Source: Actinomadura_C alba (GTDB lineage Bacteria; Actinomycetota; Actinomycetes; Streptosporangiales; Streptosporangiaceae). Taken from it: DNA of 64,000 nt. Each line of letters begins with the position of its first letter. The stretch's first letter is position 1. Positions 31,826-39,845 of the stretch are shown here, in pieces. The stretch spans positions 248,001 through 312,000 of the forward strand of contig NZ_BAAAOK010000011.1 of the NCBI RefSeq assembly GCF_039530285.1, in the 5' to 3' direction. The position numbers and the translations under genes were made by a program. The notes beneath the pieces are model-generated. The model had not been told where the DNA came from. It saw nothing but the letters and a program-made list of their open reading frames with translations, and searched no databases.

Positions 31826-32164
31826 TCAGAGGGCTTCCGGGCCGGTTTCACCGGTACGAACCCGGATCACCGTCTCGACGGGAACCGCCCACACCTTGCC
31901 GTCCCCGATCTTCCCGGTCTGGGCGGCCTTGACGATGACGTCGATGGTGTCGTCGGCGTCGGCGTCGTCGACGAGGACCTCGACCCGCAGCTTGGGGACG
32001 AGATCCACCTTGTACTCCGCGCCACGGTAGACCTCGGTGTGGCCCTTCTGCCGGCCGTATCCGCTGGCCTCGCTGACGGTCAGCCCACGGACCCCGAAGG
32101 TCTCCAGCGCGGACTTGACCTCATCGAGCTTGAACGGCTTGATGACCGCGGTGATCAGCTTCAT
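31826..32164 (-). CDS. glnB: Nitrogen regulatory protein PII
   Basis: 112 residues, complete PII. T-loop GRQKGHTEVYRGAEYKVDLV has Tyr51, the modification site, and Tyr46; the C-terminal B-loop region TGKIGDGKVWAVPVE is intact. Coupled to amt (four-base overlap), which identifies it as the GlnK-like partner that binds and blocks the ammonium channel. It senses ATP/ADP and 2-oxoglutarate. Confidence 0.97.
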   Translation of the reverse strand: MKLITAVIKPFKLDEVKSALETFGVRGLTVSEASGYGRQKGHTEVYRGAEYKVDLVPKLRVEVLVDDADADDTIDVIVKAAQTGKIGDGKVWAVPVETVIRVRTGETGPEAL

Positions 32165-33564
32165 GCGTCGGCCTCCACCTTCTTGGACGCGGTCTCGGAG
32201 TCGCCGTCGGTACCGGCCGTTTCGCTGGGATCGTCGCCCTTGTCCTCCGCCGGGCCGGTGCCGTCACTCACGGCGGTCGCCTGGCGCACGGCCGCCGGCA
32301 GGGAGGCTCCGATACCGGAGTGGATCGTGCCGAAGTCGTACGCGGTCTCGGCGTGCGCCGCGCTGTCGATGCCGGAGATCTCGTCCTCGGCGTCGGCGCG
32401 GAAGCCGATGGTGAGGTCGATGACCTTGCCGATCACATAGGTCAGCACGAGCGAGTAGGCGAGCGTCGCGGCCACGCCGACCGCCTGCTTGCCCAGCTGG
32501 GTGAGGCCGCCTCCGGCCAGCAGACCGTCGGCGCCGGCCTCGTTGACGGCCGCCGTGCCGAGGAAGCCGATGAGCAGGGCGCCGAGCACGCCACCGACCA
32601 GGTGGACGCCGACCACGTCGAGCGAGTCGTCATAGCCGAAGCGGTACTTCAGGCCCACCGCCAAGGCGCAGACCGCGCCGGCGATCAGGCCGAGGACGAT
32701 CGCACCGATGGGGGTGACGAAGGCACATGCGGGGGTGATGGCGACGAGGCCGGCGACCGCGCCGGAGGCGATGCCCAGCGTGGTGGGGCTTCCGTCGCGC
32801 ACCTTCTCCACCATGATCCAGGCGAAGGACGCGGCGGCCGTGGCGACCAGCGTGTTGATGAACGCCACCGCGGCGACCTCGTTCGCGCCGAGCGCGGACC
32901 CGGCGTTGAAGCCGAACCAGCCGAACCACAGGAGGCCCGCGCCGAGGAGTACAAACGGCAGGTTGTGCGGCCGCATCGGCTCCTTCGGCCAGCCCTTGCG
33001 CTTGCCCAGCACCAGGGCCAGGGCCAGGCCCGCCGCACCTGCGTTGATGTGGACCACCGTGCCGCCGGCGAAGTCGAGCGCGCCGAGGTCGAAGAGCCAT
33101 CCGCCCGAGGCCCAGACCCAGTGGGCGATCGGGATGTAGACCAGCGTCACCCACACGATGCCGAAGACGACCCACGCGCCGAACTTGGCCCGGTCGGCGA
33201 TGGCCCCACTGATGAGGGCCACGGTGATGATGGCGAACGTGGCCTGGAAGGCGACGAACACGAGCTGCGGGATGCCGGTGCCGTCGTCGGTGGTCGCCAT
33301 CTTCTCAAGGCCCACCAGGCCCCAGTCGCCGAGGCCACCAATGATCTTGTTGACGCCGCCACCGTCGCTGAACGCCAGAGAATAGCCATAGAGGACCCAG
33401 ACCATGGTCACGGTGGCGATGCTGACGAAGCTCATCATCATCATGTTGAGGACGCTCTTGGCCCGGCTCATCCCCCCGTAGAAGAAGGCCAGGCCCGGTG
33501 TCATGAGCAGGACGAGCGCTGTGCTCGCCAGCATCCAGGCGGTATTACCGCTGTCGATCTTCAT
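32161..33564 (-). CDS. amt: Ammonium transporter Amt
   Basis: 467 residues and about 11 membrane helices. Family motifs: PGLAFFYGGMSRAKSVLNMM, IAHWVWASGGWLFDLGALDF, AGGTVVHINAGAAGLA and FNAGSALGANEVA, with the paired pore histidines. The C-terminal tail (DEISGIDSAAHAETAYDF) is the segment that regulates gating and binds PII, followed by an acidic extension. ATG 33564 is chosen over upstream frames because homologues begin with MKIDSGNTAWMLAS-like sequence. A GlnR-like box array lies 60-140 bases upstream. Confidence 0.96.
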   Translation of the reverse strand: MKIDSGNTAWMLASTALVLLMTPGLAFFYGGMSRAKSVLNMMMMSFVSIATVTMVWVLYGYSLAFSDGGGVNKIIGGLGDWGLVGLEKMATTDDGTGIPQLVFVAFQATFAIITVALISGAIADRAKFGAWVVFGIVWVTLVYIPIAHWVWASGGWLFDLGALDFAGGTVVHINAGAAGLALALVLGKRKGWPKEPMRPHNLPFVLLGAGLLWFGWFGFNAGSALGANEVAAVAFINTLVATAAASFAWIMVEKVRDGSPTTLGIASGAVAGLVAITPACAFVTPIGAIVLGLIAGAVCALAVGLKYRFGYDDSLDVVGVHLVGGVLGALLIGFLGTAAVNEAGADGLLAGGGLTQLGKQAVGVAATLAYSLVLTYVIGKVIDLTIGFRADAEDEISGIDSAAHAETAYDFGTIHSGIGASLPAAVRQATAVSDGTGPAEDKGDDPSETAGTDGDSETASKKVEADA

Positions 33565-33623
33565 CTCGGAGAGAGCCCCTCCTCGGCACGGAACGTTGAT
33601 TGCGTTGAGGTTCCGGTGCCGCG

Positions 33624-33703
33624 GTTTCACCCGAAAGGCCCCTGTGTTTCCAAGGTGTGAAACCCTGCCATGCCGTGTTGCGAGCATGTTTCACAATCCT
33701 CAC
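33624..33703 (-). promoter_or_regulatory. Candidate GlnR binding boxes upstream of amt
   Basis: On the minus strand 33661-33624 reads TTCAC-n6-GAAAC-n6-GCCTT-n6-GAAAC, the exact spacing of the actinomycete GlnR pattern GTnAC-n6-GAAAC repeated; both GAAAC b-sites are perfect, the a-sites are weak. A second partial set at 33703-33677 reads GTGAG-n6-GAAAC-n6-GCAAC. Three perfect GAAAC words in phase strongly suggest GlnR control of amt-glnB. Confidence 0.65.
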
Positions 33704-33743
33704 CGTGTGAGGACGAGGGGGTCGGTCGCCGAGAGACGAGGGG

Positions 33744-34910
33744 TCAGTCGCCGAGGATGGCGTCCACGAAAGGCCCCGGTTCGAAGGGGGCCAGGTCGTC
33801 GGGGCCCTCTCCCAGGCCGACCAGCTTGACCGGGACGCCGAGCTCACGCTGCACGGCGACGACGATGCCGCCCTTGGCGGTGCCGTCCAGCTTGGTCAGC
33901 ACGATGCCCGTCACGTTGACCACCTCGGCGAAGACCCTGGCCTGCTGAAGGCCGTTCTGGCCGGTGGTCGCGTCGAGCACGAGCAGGACCTCGTCGACCT
34001 CCGCCTGCTTCTCCACGACGCGCTTGACCTTGCCGAGCTCGTCCATCAGTCCGGTCTTGGTGTGCAACCGTCCGGCGGTGTCGATGATGACCGTGTCGAC
34101 CTTGCTGTCGATGCCCTGTCTGACCGCCTCGAACGCGACGCTGGCCGGGTCGGCGCCCTCGGCGCCGCGCACGACCTCGGCTCCGACCCGGGTCCCCCAG
34201 GTGACGAGCTGATCGGCGGCCGCCGCGCGGAAGGTGTCCGCGGCGCCCAGCAGCACCCTGCGATCGTCACCGACGAGCACCCGGCCGAGCTTGCCGCAGG
34301 TGGTGGTCTTGCCGGTGCCGTTGACCCCGACGACGAGCACGATGGCCGGCCGGGTTCCGTGCCGCTCGGTGTGCAGCGCCCGATCCCAGTCGGCCCCGAT
34401 CTGCGCGATCAGCTCCCCCCTGAGCAGCTCCCTCACGTCCGCGGGCGTGCGGCTGCCGAGGACCTGCACCTTGGTCCGCAGATCCTCGACGATCTGCCGG
34501 GCGGGCGCCACGCCCATGTCCGCGGCGAGCAGGGTGTCCTCGATCTCGTCCCAGGCGTCGTCGTCGAGCGTGTCCCGCGACAGCAGCGCGAGCAGGCTCC
34601 GGCCGAAGGTGTTCTGCGACCGGGCCAGCCGTGCCCGCAGCCGTACGAGCCGGCCGGCCGACGGTGGCGGTTTCTCGATCTCCGGTATCGGCATCGTGCC
34701 GACCGACGGCTCGATCGGGCCCTGGGGCGGCGCGACCGGCTCTTCCTCCGCGACCGTCGCTCCGGCCGGGCGGGTCTCGGTGGCGGTGCCCGCGGAGGTC
34801 CGCGCCGGCGGCACGCGCGGTGGCGCCTTACGGCGGCCGGGGCGCAGGAGCAATGCGCCGGTGATGACGGCGACGACGACGATGGCTACGGCGAGGATCA
34901 CGAATTCCAT
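33744..34910 (-). CDS. ftsY: Signal recognition particle receptor FtsY
   Basis: 388 residues. An N-terminal membrane helix (FVILAVAIVVVAVITGALLL) and a Pro/Ala/Glu-rich linker precede the NG domain: RSLLALLSRDTLDDDAWDEI, GTPase VVGVNGTGKTTTCGKLGRVL, DTAGRLHTKTGLMDELGKV and TKLDGTAKGGIVV. It receives SRP at the membrane. The membrane helix is typical for actinobacterial FtsY. ATG 34910. Confidence 0.97.
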   Translation of the reverse strand: MEFVILAVAIVVVAVITGALLLRPGRRKAPPRVPPARTSAGTATETRPAGATVAEEEPVAPPQGPIEPSVGTMPIPEIEKPPPSAGRLVRLRARLARSQNTFGRSLLALLSRDTLDDDAWDEIEDTLLAADMGVAPARQIVEDLRTKVQVLGSRTPADVRELLRGELIAQIGADWDRALHTERHGTRPAIVLVVGVNGTGKTTTCGKLGRVLVGDDRRVLLGAADTFRAAAADQLVTWGTRVGAEVVRGAEGADPASVAFEAVRQGIDSKVDTVIIDTAGRLHTKTGLMDELGKVKRVVEKQAEVDEVLLVLDATTGQNGLQQARVFAEVVNVTGIVLTKLDGTAKGGIVVAVQRELGVPVKLVGLGEGPDDLAPFEPGPFVDAILGD

Positions 34911-35112
34911 AACGTGTCCCAGTCTCCCAGACCGCGCAGCCGACCCGGACATCCCGGGGAGAGGGTGATGACCCGGTGCGCTCGCCGGAGCGGCTGCGGA
35001 TGGGCATCGCGGCCGCCGACGGGTTCCTCGTGCGTCGCGCACGGCCCGAGGCCGCGATTCGGCCAATGCCTTGACCAACCCTATTTCCCGGTTTCCCCAC
35101 ATATAAGGTGCT

Positions 35113-35184
35113 TTCGCAGTTCAACCTCACTGCTCAGGTGCACCTCTCTTCGCCGTTCAACCTCTCTTCGCAGTTCACGCTCTA
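35113..35184. repeat. 18-bp tandem repeats, four units, before lipoprotein gene
   Basis: Units start at 35113, 35131, 35149 and 35167. Units 1, 3 and 4 share TTCGC(A/C)GTTCA and end in CTC; unit 2 is degenerate. They lie in the 291-base gap between divergent ftsY and the lipoprotein gene, ending 18 bases before the latter's start, so they form its leader or a protein-binding array. Confidence 0.75.
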
Positions 35185-35201
35185 GTTCAGGAAGGCATGC
35201 G

Positions 35202-35720
35202 ATGTCTGGTCGAAGCGCGCTCCGGCTCGGGATCCTCGTACTCATCGGCATGGCCACCACGGCCGGATGCGGTGGCGATTCCGGTAGCGCGTCCAAGAGC
35301 ACTCCCAGCGCGGACGGTCGCGGCTCCACCGCCGCCTCGCCTTCGCAGGGCGAATCCGGGGACGGAACCACGGAGGCCAGGCTGGAGCAGGCCCGGCAGG
35401 CCCTGCAGGCGTTCATGCGGCGTAGCACGGTCGGCGACATCTCGGCGTGTGGTCATGTGGCCCCGGACAGCGAGTTCGAACGGCAGGTGTTCAAGGGCGA
35501 CTGCCGGCAGGGCGTCAAGGACATGCCGCACTTCATCAAGCCGGACGAGCGGCGGGCCCTCGTGACGGTCAAGGTGTCGGGGGGCACGATCGACGCCGCC
35601 GGCGAGGTGAGCATCCCCTTCACCGACCTCAGCTGGAGTGACGGGAACATGACGGTTCACACGGTGCAGCCGGTCTTCGTGATGCGGGAGACGGGCGGCG
35701 TGTGGAAGATCGTCCGGTGA
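35202..35720 (+). CDS. Secreted lipoprotein of unknown function
   Basis: 172 residues. A signal peptide (ALRLGILVLIGMATTAGC) ends in a TAGC lipobox, so the mature protein would be anchored by Cys; a Ser/Gly/Thr linker follows. The folded part (about 60-172) resembles a small alpha-beta domain with EARLEQARQALQAFMRRSTV and a beta-rich C terminus (VQPVFVMRETGGVWKIVR) like the NTF2/DUF4878 type. ATG 35202 follows AGGAAGG-like sequence. Not tied to its neighbours by sequence. Confidence 0.8.
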   Translation: MSGRSALRLGILVLIGMATTAGCGGDSGSASKSTPSADGRGSTAASPSQGESGDGTTEARLEQARQALQAFMRRSTVGDISACGHVAPDSEFERQVFKGDCRQGVKDMPHFIKPDERRALVTVKVSGGTIDAAGEVSIPFTDLSWSDGNMTVHTVQPVFVMRETGGVWKIVR

Positions 35721-35738
35721 CGGCCGGCGCCCGGTCGG

Positions 35739-36491
35739 TCAGCCGGCCAGCCTCCTCGAACCCGCTGTGTTGAGGATGTCGCCGAATTCGGCGCTCGGGC
35801 CGACTCCGAGGCTCTCCCGGAGCAGCGCCGCGTAGGCGCCGTAGACCCGCTGGGCCATCCCGATGTCGTTGCGCGCCAGGTGAGCCTGTGCCAGGACCCT
35901 GTACGGCCCCTCGCTCAGATCGTCCACCTCCACGGCGTACGACGCGAGTTCGATGGCCGCCGGTATGTCGCCGCTGAGCAGCATCGCATCGGCGATCTTC
36001 TCCAGGGCGAGGAGGCGGAGCCGGTCCCACCGCTGCCGCGCCATGTGCACCTCATCGCTGGTCGATCCCGGCAGGAGGGGCTGGGCGAGAGGGCGCCAGT
36101 GGTCGAGGGAACGGATCGCGAGCTCCGGGAGCGTGGCCGTGGCCGAGACCGCGAAGCGGGCGAGGTCCAGCGCGGCCGTGAAGTCGACGCAGGTGTCCTC
36201 GGCCAGCCCGATGACCTCGTGGTCGGCACTGACGATCCGGCCCTGGGTCAGCCTGCGGATCCGCCAGAGGATCTGCCGCAGCCTCTTCGCGGCGCGTTCC
36301 GGTTCCTCGTCGGGCCAGAGGCGCGCCATCAGCGCGCCCCTGGACATCCGGTGCCGTCCGAGCACCAGATTGATGACCAGGTTGCGCGGGAGTTCCGCGA
36401 GAGCCACCTCGCCGCCGTCGATCCGGCAGGTGAACGCCGACAGCAGGTGAACGCAACCGCCGCCGGTCGAGCACCCGTCTCTGGTCAACAC
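35739..36491 (-). CDS. SARP/BTAD-domain transcription regulator
   Basis: 250 residues. A winged-helix DNA-binding domain (SRGALMARLWPDEEPERAAK, RLRQILWRIRRLTQGRI) is followed by a bacterial transcriptional activation domain of TPR-like helices (about 105-240; AQAHLARNDIGMAQRVYGAY). This is the AfsR/SARP layout without the ATPase part. SARPs usually activate secondary metabolism or local genes. GTG 36491 is chosen for AAGGGG seven bases upstream. Convergent with the lipoprotein gene; downstream of the GH16 gene on the same strand. Confidence 0.9.
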   Translation of the reverse strand: MLTRDGCSTGGGCVHLLSAFTCRIDGGEVALAELPRNLVINLVLGRHRMSRGALMARLWPDEEPERAAKRLRQILWRIRRLTQGRIVSADHEVIGLAEDTCVDFTAALDLARFAVSATATLPELAIRSLDHWRPLAQPLLPGSTSDEVHMARQRWDRLRLLALEKIADAMLLSGDIPAAIELASYAVEVDDLSEGPYRVLAQAHLARNDIGMAQRVYGAYAALLRESLGVGPSAEFGDILNTAGSRRLAG

Positions 36492-36551
36492 CCGTCGTCC
36501 CCTTTCCGCCTCTGCATGCTCTGTGCGGCCTGTGCCGCCTGCCCGCATCGA

Positions 36552-37502
36552 TCAGAGCCGGTACATCTTGATCCAGTCGACTTCCATGGTGGCCGGGACC
36601 TTCCAGTCGATGCCCTCCCCGGTGTGCGGCTGATCCGCCGGGAACCAGTCAAGTTGGATCGTCTGCACCATGTCGCCGGGTGGCAGCACGGCGCGGTCAT
36701 CGGTGTGGAACCAGCGTCGTCCGTCGACGTAGCCGGTCATGCTCTCGGCCGTCCATTCGACCGCGAAGTGATGCCACTCGGTCAGATCGGCCCTGACCTG
36801 GGCCTGCAACTGGTCATCACGCTCGGGAGGGCCATAGTGCAGGAAGAAGTTCGCCACGTCGCGCCTGCCGGAGTCGATGACCTCCAGGTAGTCGACTTCG
36901 CCCCCGCCCCCCGCGGGGGTGACGCCGCCACCGCCCTGCGTCGGCCACAGCAGCAGCACCGGGTGGTAGCAAGCGCATCCCCGCGACATCCTGACGCGGG
37001 CCTCCCAGCGCCCGGTCTTCTGCGCGCCCCGTCGCCACGCCATGGCGCCCGTCGTCCCGTCGGGCCAGCCGGTGATCGTGAGAACGCCGTCGCGGACCCG
37101 GATGGCCTCGGGGCTCCGCCGGCCGTTGCCGGCGTGCCCCGCGCCGTCATAGACCTCCCAGTCGGCGCGGTCGACGTCGTCGCCGTCGAAGTCGTCACGG
37201 GCGACGAGGCCGGTCCAGCCATGGCGCCCAGCGGCGGTCTCCCGATCGCCGGGCGTCATCGGCGACGCCTCGGCGGACCCGCCCGCCGACGGAGCCGCCG
37301 CCCGGCTCGATGAGGCGGGCGGCGGCGAGCCGGCGGGCGAGCACTCATCACGGCGGTCATGACCGGTGGCCACCGGTCTCGACGAGCCGGAACCGACACC
37401 GGATTCCCCTCGCTCCACGGGCAGCGCGGCACCGATCGCCATGCCCCCGATCAGGAAGGCTCCGGCGGCGACCGCCGCCCGGGAGAGAGGGGAAGGCAAC
37501 AC
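36552..37502 (-). CDS. Secreted glycoside hydrolase family 16-like protein
   Basis: 316 residues. N-terminal hydrophobic signal segment (AAVAAGAFLIGGMAIGAALP), a low-complexity linker to about residue 95, and a laminarinase-like jelly roll. The catalytic E-x-D-x-x-E is EVDYLE at 202-207; TEWHHFAVEWTAESMTGYVD is the conserved later strand. Likely substrates are beta-1,3(-1,4)-glucans or galactans; specificity cannot be read. GTG 37502. It may be regulated by the adjacent SARP or by the two-component system. Confidence 0.9.
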   Translation of the reverse strand: MLPSPLSRAAVAAGAFLIGGMAIGAALPVERGESGVGSGSSRPVATGHDRRDECSPAGSPPPASSSRAAAPSAGGSAEASPMTPGDRETAAGRHGWTGLVARDDFDGDDVDRADWEVYDGAGHAGNGRRSPEAIRVRDGVLTITGWPDGTTGAMAWRRGAQKTGRWEARVRMSRGCACYHPVLLLWPTQGGGGVTPAGGGGEVDYLEVIDSGRRDVANFFLHYGPPERDDQLQAQVRADLTEWHHFAVEWTAESMTGYVDGRRWFHTDDRAVLPPGDMVQTIQLDWFPADQPHTGEGIDWKVPATMEVDWIKMYRL

Positions 37503-37673
37503 GGGGTGAGCTCCTTCCCGAGGGGCGATCCGGCGGCTCCTCGGTCATGGGCCACCCCGCCTTTCCGGTGTATTCCTCAGACAGTAGGCATCCGGAAAGC
37601 GCAGCCGTAGGGCCATTGGACCCAAACTGGACCTATCGCATTGAGCCGGGCCCAAGGCGGGTCAGTGCAACGT

Positions 37674-38345
37674 TCACCCCGGCAGTACACCGAGCCAGGT
37701 CGCGATGGCGGACGCCCTGTTCGGCACCCCGAGCTTCGCGTAAATCCTGTTCAGATGATTTTTCACCGTTTTCTCGGTGAGGAACAGCCGGACCGCGATA
37801 TCCCGATTGGTGTGCCCCCGCGTCACCAGGTCCATCACCTCGGCCTCGCGGGCCGACAGGCCGAAACGGGTCCGATCGGCCGGGGTCTCCCGCGGGGGCG
37901 GAGCGGCGGCCCGGCCCGACTTGGCCTCGTTGATGAGGGCCGAGACGGCTGCCGGTGAGAGCGGATGCGCCCGATTGTGCACCGTTTCGCGGATCGCCGT
38001 GAGCAGCTCGTCGACGGTGAAGGCGTCGTGCACGAGATAACCGACCGCGCCGTTGCGGATGGCCGACAGCACCACTGCGGGTTCGTCGACGTGCGTCAGC
38101 ATGATCACTCTGCTGATCTTGCTGAGCGCCTCTGCCGCGCTCACTCCGTCGACCCGAGGCATGCGCACGTCGAGCAGGACCACGTCGGGCATCACCTGCC
38201 ATGCCCGTTCGACGGCGTTCCGTCCGTCTCCGGCCTCGGCGACGACGTCCATGTCGCCGCTGGCCTCGAGCAGGGCGGTGAGCCCGGACCGCACGACGGG
38301 GTTGTCGTCCACCACCATCACGCGGTGACGCGGGCCGCCGCTCAT
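37674..38345 (-). CDS. NarL/LuxR-family response regulator
   Basis: 223 residues. Receiver domain with VMVVDDNPVVRSGL and phosphoacceptor Asp59 in DVVLLDVRMPRVDG; a C-terminal LuxR helix-turn-helix (FGLSAREAEVMDLVTRGHTN, RDIAVRLFLTEKTVKNHLNR). ATG 38345 overlaps the kinase stop (ATGA), giving a coupled pair. Target genes are unknown; the GH16 gene directly downstream on the same strand is a candidate. Confidence 0.95.
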   Translation of the reverse strand: MSGGPRHRVMVVDDNPVVRSGLTALLEASGDMDVVAEAGDGRNAVERAWQVMPDVVLLDVRMPRVDGVSAAEALSKISRVIMLTHVDEPAVVLSAIRNGAVGYLVHDAFTVDELLTAIRETVHNRAHPLSPAAVSALINEAKSGRAAAPPPRETPADRTRFGLSAREAEVMDLVTRGHTNRDIAVRLFLTEKTVKNHLNRIYAKLGVPNRASAIATWLGVLPG

Positions 38346-39697
38346 CGAAGCCTCCATGCTCTCGTCTCCAGGCCCTTCCCGCGCGGCTCGCCCGTCCGTC
38401 GTCCGGCTGCCGCCTCGGCCGCGGAAGCGACGTCATCGAGCGGAAGACTCATCATGATCTCGGTGCCGGCCCCCGGCTCGGACCGTACCGCCAGGTCCCC
38501 TCCCACGCGCTGAACCCGCTCGTGCATGCCCACTATGCCGTAGTGACCGTCGTCGGCGAGCCCGTCGAGCCAGGCCTCGTCGCCCCCGGCCGGCGCCGCG
38601 AAGCCCCTGCCGTCATCGCTCACCCGGACCTCCAGCCGGTCACCGCGCACGGACAGCCGGACGGTCACGCTGGTGGCCTTCGCGTGCTTCCCGACGTTCT
38701 GCAGGGCCTCCTTGACGACGGCCACGGCCTCGTGCCTCGCGCGCAACGGCACCTCGGCGTCGGCACCGGCCGTGGTCCGCACCGGCACGCCGCTCGCCCT
38801 CGACCACTTCTCCGCGACCTCGCCGATCGCGGTTCCGAGCGGCCGGCGCACGACGTCGATCCGCAGATCCGAGATGAGCGTGCGCGCCTCGCGCGAGGCG
38901 ATGGCGGCGGCGGACTCGATGCGCTTCGCCTCGACCTCCGCGCGCTCGGGCGACTCGCGGACCCAGAGCGGAAGCGCCTTCGCCGACAGGGCGATCCCGG
39001 CGAGGGTCTTCGTGAGCGAGTCGTGCATCTCGCGGGCCAGCCGGGCGCGCTCGTCCGCGGCCAGCGCCATGGCCTCCATCCGCCAGCGGGTCTCCTCCAC
39101 CTCGACCTGTTCGTCGAACAGACGGCGCAGCACCGCCCCGACCAGGGCGGCGGTCGGATAGAACACCGGCATCGCGAGCAGGAGCGGAAAGGCGCCGGTC
39201 GACAGCTCGTCGGAGGTGTCGTTCTGGTGCATGGCGGCGTAGTAGAGCACCGTCTGCTGCAGGCAGAGAAGCGCGGTCACCCGCCACTGGTAGAGGAGCC
39301 CGGCGATACCGGCCGCGACCACCGTGACCAGGAAGTACGGACCGAAGATGCCGCCCACCTCGAGCACGGCGTATCCGAGCAGGACGTCGAACCCGAGCAA
39401 GGCCGGGTGCTTGAGGAGCCGGGGGACGACGCGTTCCCACACGGCGAGCACGAGTCCTGACGACACGGCCATGGCCGCGAGCACGCAGAGCGCGACCACG
39501 TCACGGCGCACGTTCGCGTCGAACAGCACGGTCACGCCCACGGCGAGGACCCGGAGTTGCATGAGGAGCACGAAAGTGATGCCGACCCTGGACTCGGTCG
39601 AGCGGTTCAACTCACGCTGCGACCGGTCCTCGAAGAAGGACGCGGGCGAAGAGCCGGAAGAGGATTCGCTGGTGGACGAAGTCTCGCTAGAAGACAT
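38342..39697 (-). CDS. Sensor histidine kinase (HisKA_3 type)
   Basis: 451 residues. Ser-rich cytoplasmic start, then about five to six membrane helices (residues 38-190), HisKA_3 motif ARLAREMHDSLTKTLAGI with His225, and an HATPase domain (VVKEALQNVGKHAKATSVTV, VSDDGRGFAAP, GHYGIVGMHERVQRVGG). Such kinases sense membrane or cell-wall signals. Its start lies in an AT-rich gap shared with the divergent HTH-trefoil gene. Confidence 0.95.
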   Translation of the reverse strand: MSSSETSSTSESSSGSSPASFFEDRSQRELNRSTESRVGITFVLLMQLRVLAVGVTVLFDANVRRDVVALCVLAAMAVSSGLVLAVWERVVPRLLKHPALLGFDVLLGYAVLEVGGIFGPYFLVTVVAAGIAGLLYQWRVTALLCLQQTVLYYAAMHQNDTSDELSTGAFPLLLAMPVFYPTAALVGAVLRRLFDEQVEVEETRWRMEAMALAADERARLAREMHDSLTKTLAGIALSAKALPLWVRESPERAEVEAKRIESAAAIASREARTLISDLRIDVVRRPLGTAIGEVAEKWSRASGVPVRTTAGADAEVPLRARHEAVAVVKEALQNVGKHAKATSVTVRLSVRGDRLEVRVSDDGRGFAAPAGGDEAWLDGLADDGHYGIVGMHERVQRVGGDLAVRSEPGAGTEIMMSLPLDDVASAAEAAAGRRTGEPRGKGLETRAWRLR

Positions 39698-39845
39698 CGC
39701 CGAGCCCTCCGGTCACACTTACACCCCCGGTACGTAACTACAATAATCGTGGTATTGGTCTACATAGCTAGCTGTTGCCGTACCTGGTCAGTAATTGACT
39801 ATTATGCCCGCAATAGCCGGTATTAGGGGAGTTGAGGGGACGACA
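39698..39845. promoter_or_regulatory. AT-rich divergent promoter region
   Basis: 148 bases between the divergent histidine kinase and HTH-trefoil genes, clearly richer in A/T than the chromosome average. It includes TACAAT-like and TATTAT-like hexamers and an inverted repeat GGTACG/CGTACC (near 39729 and 39780). It probably holds both promoters; precise boxes cannot be assigned. Confidence 0.5.
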
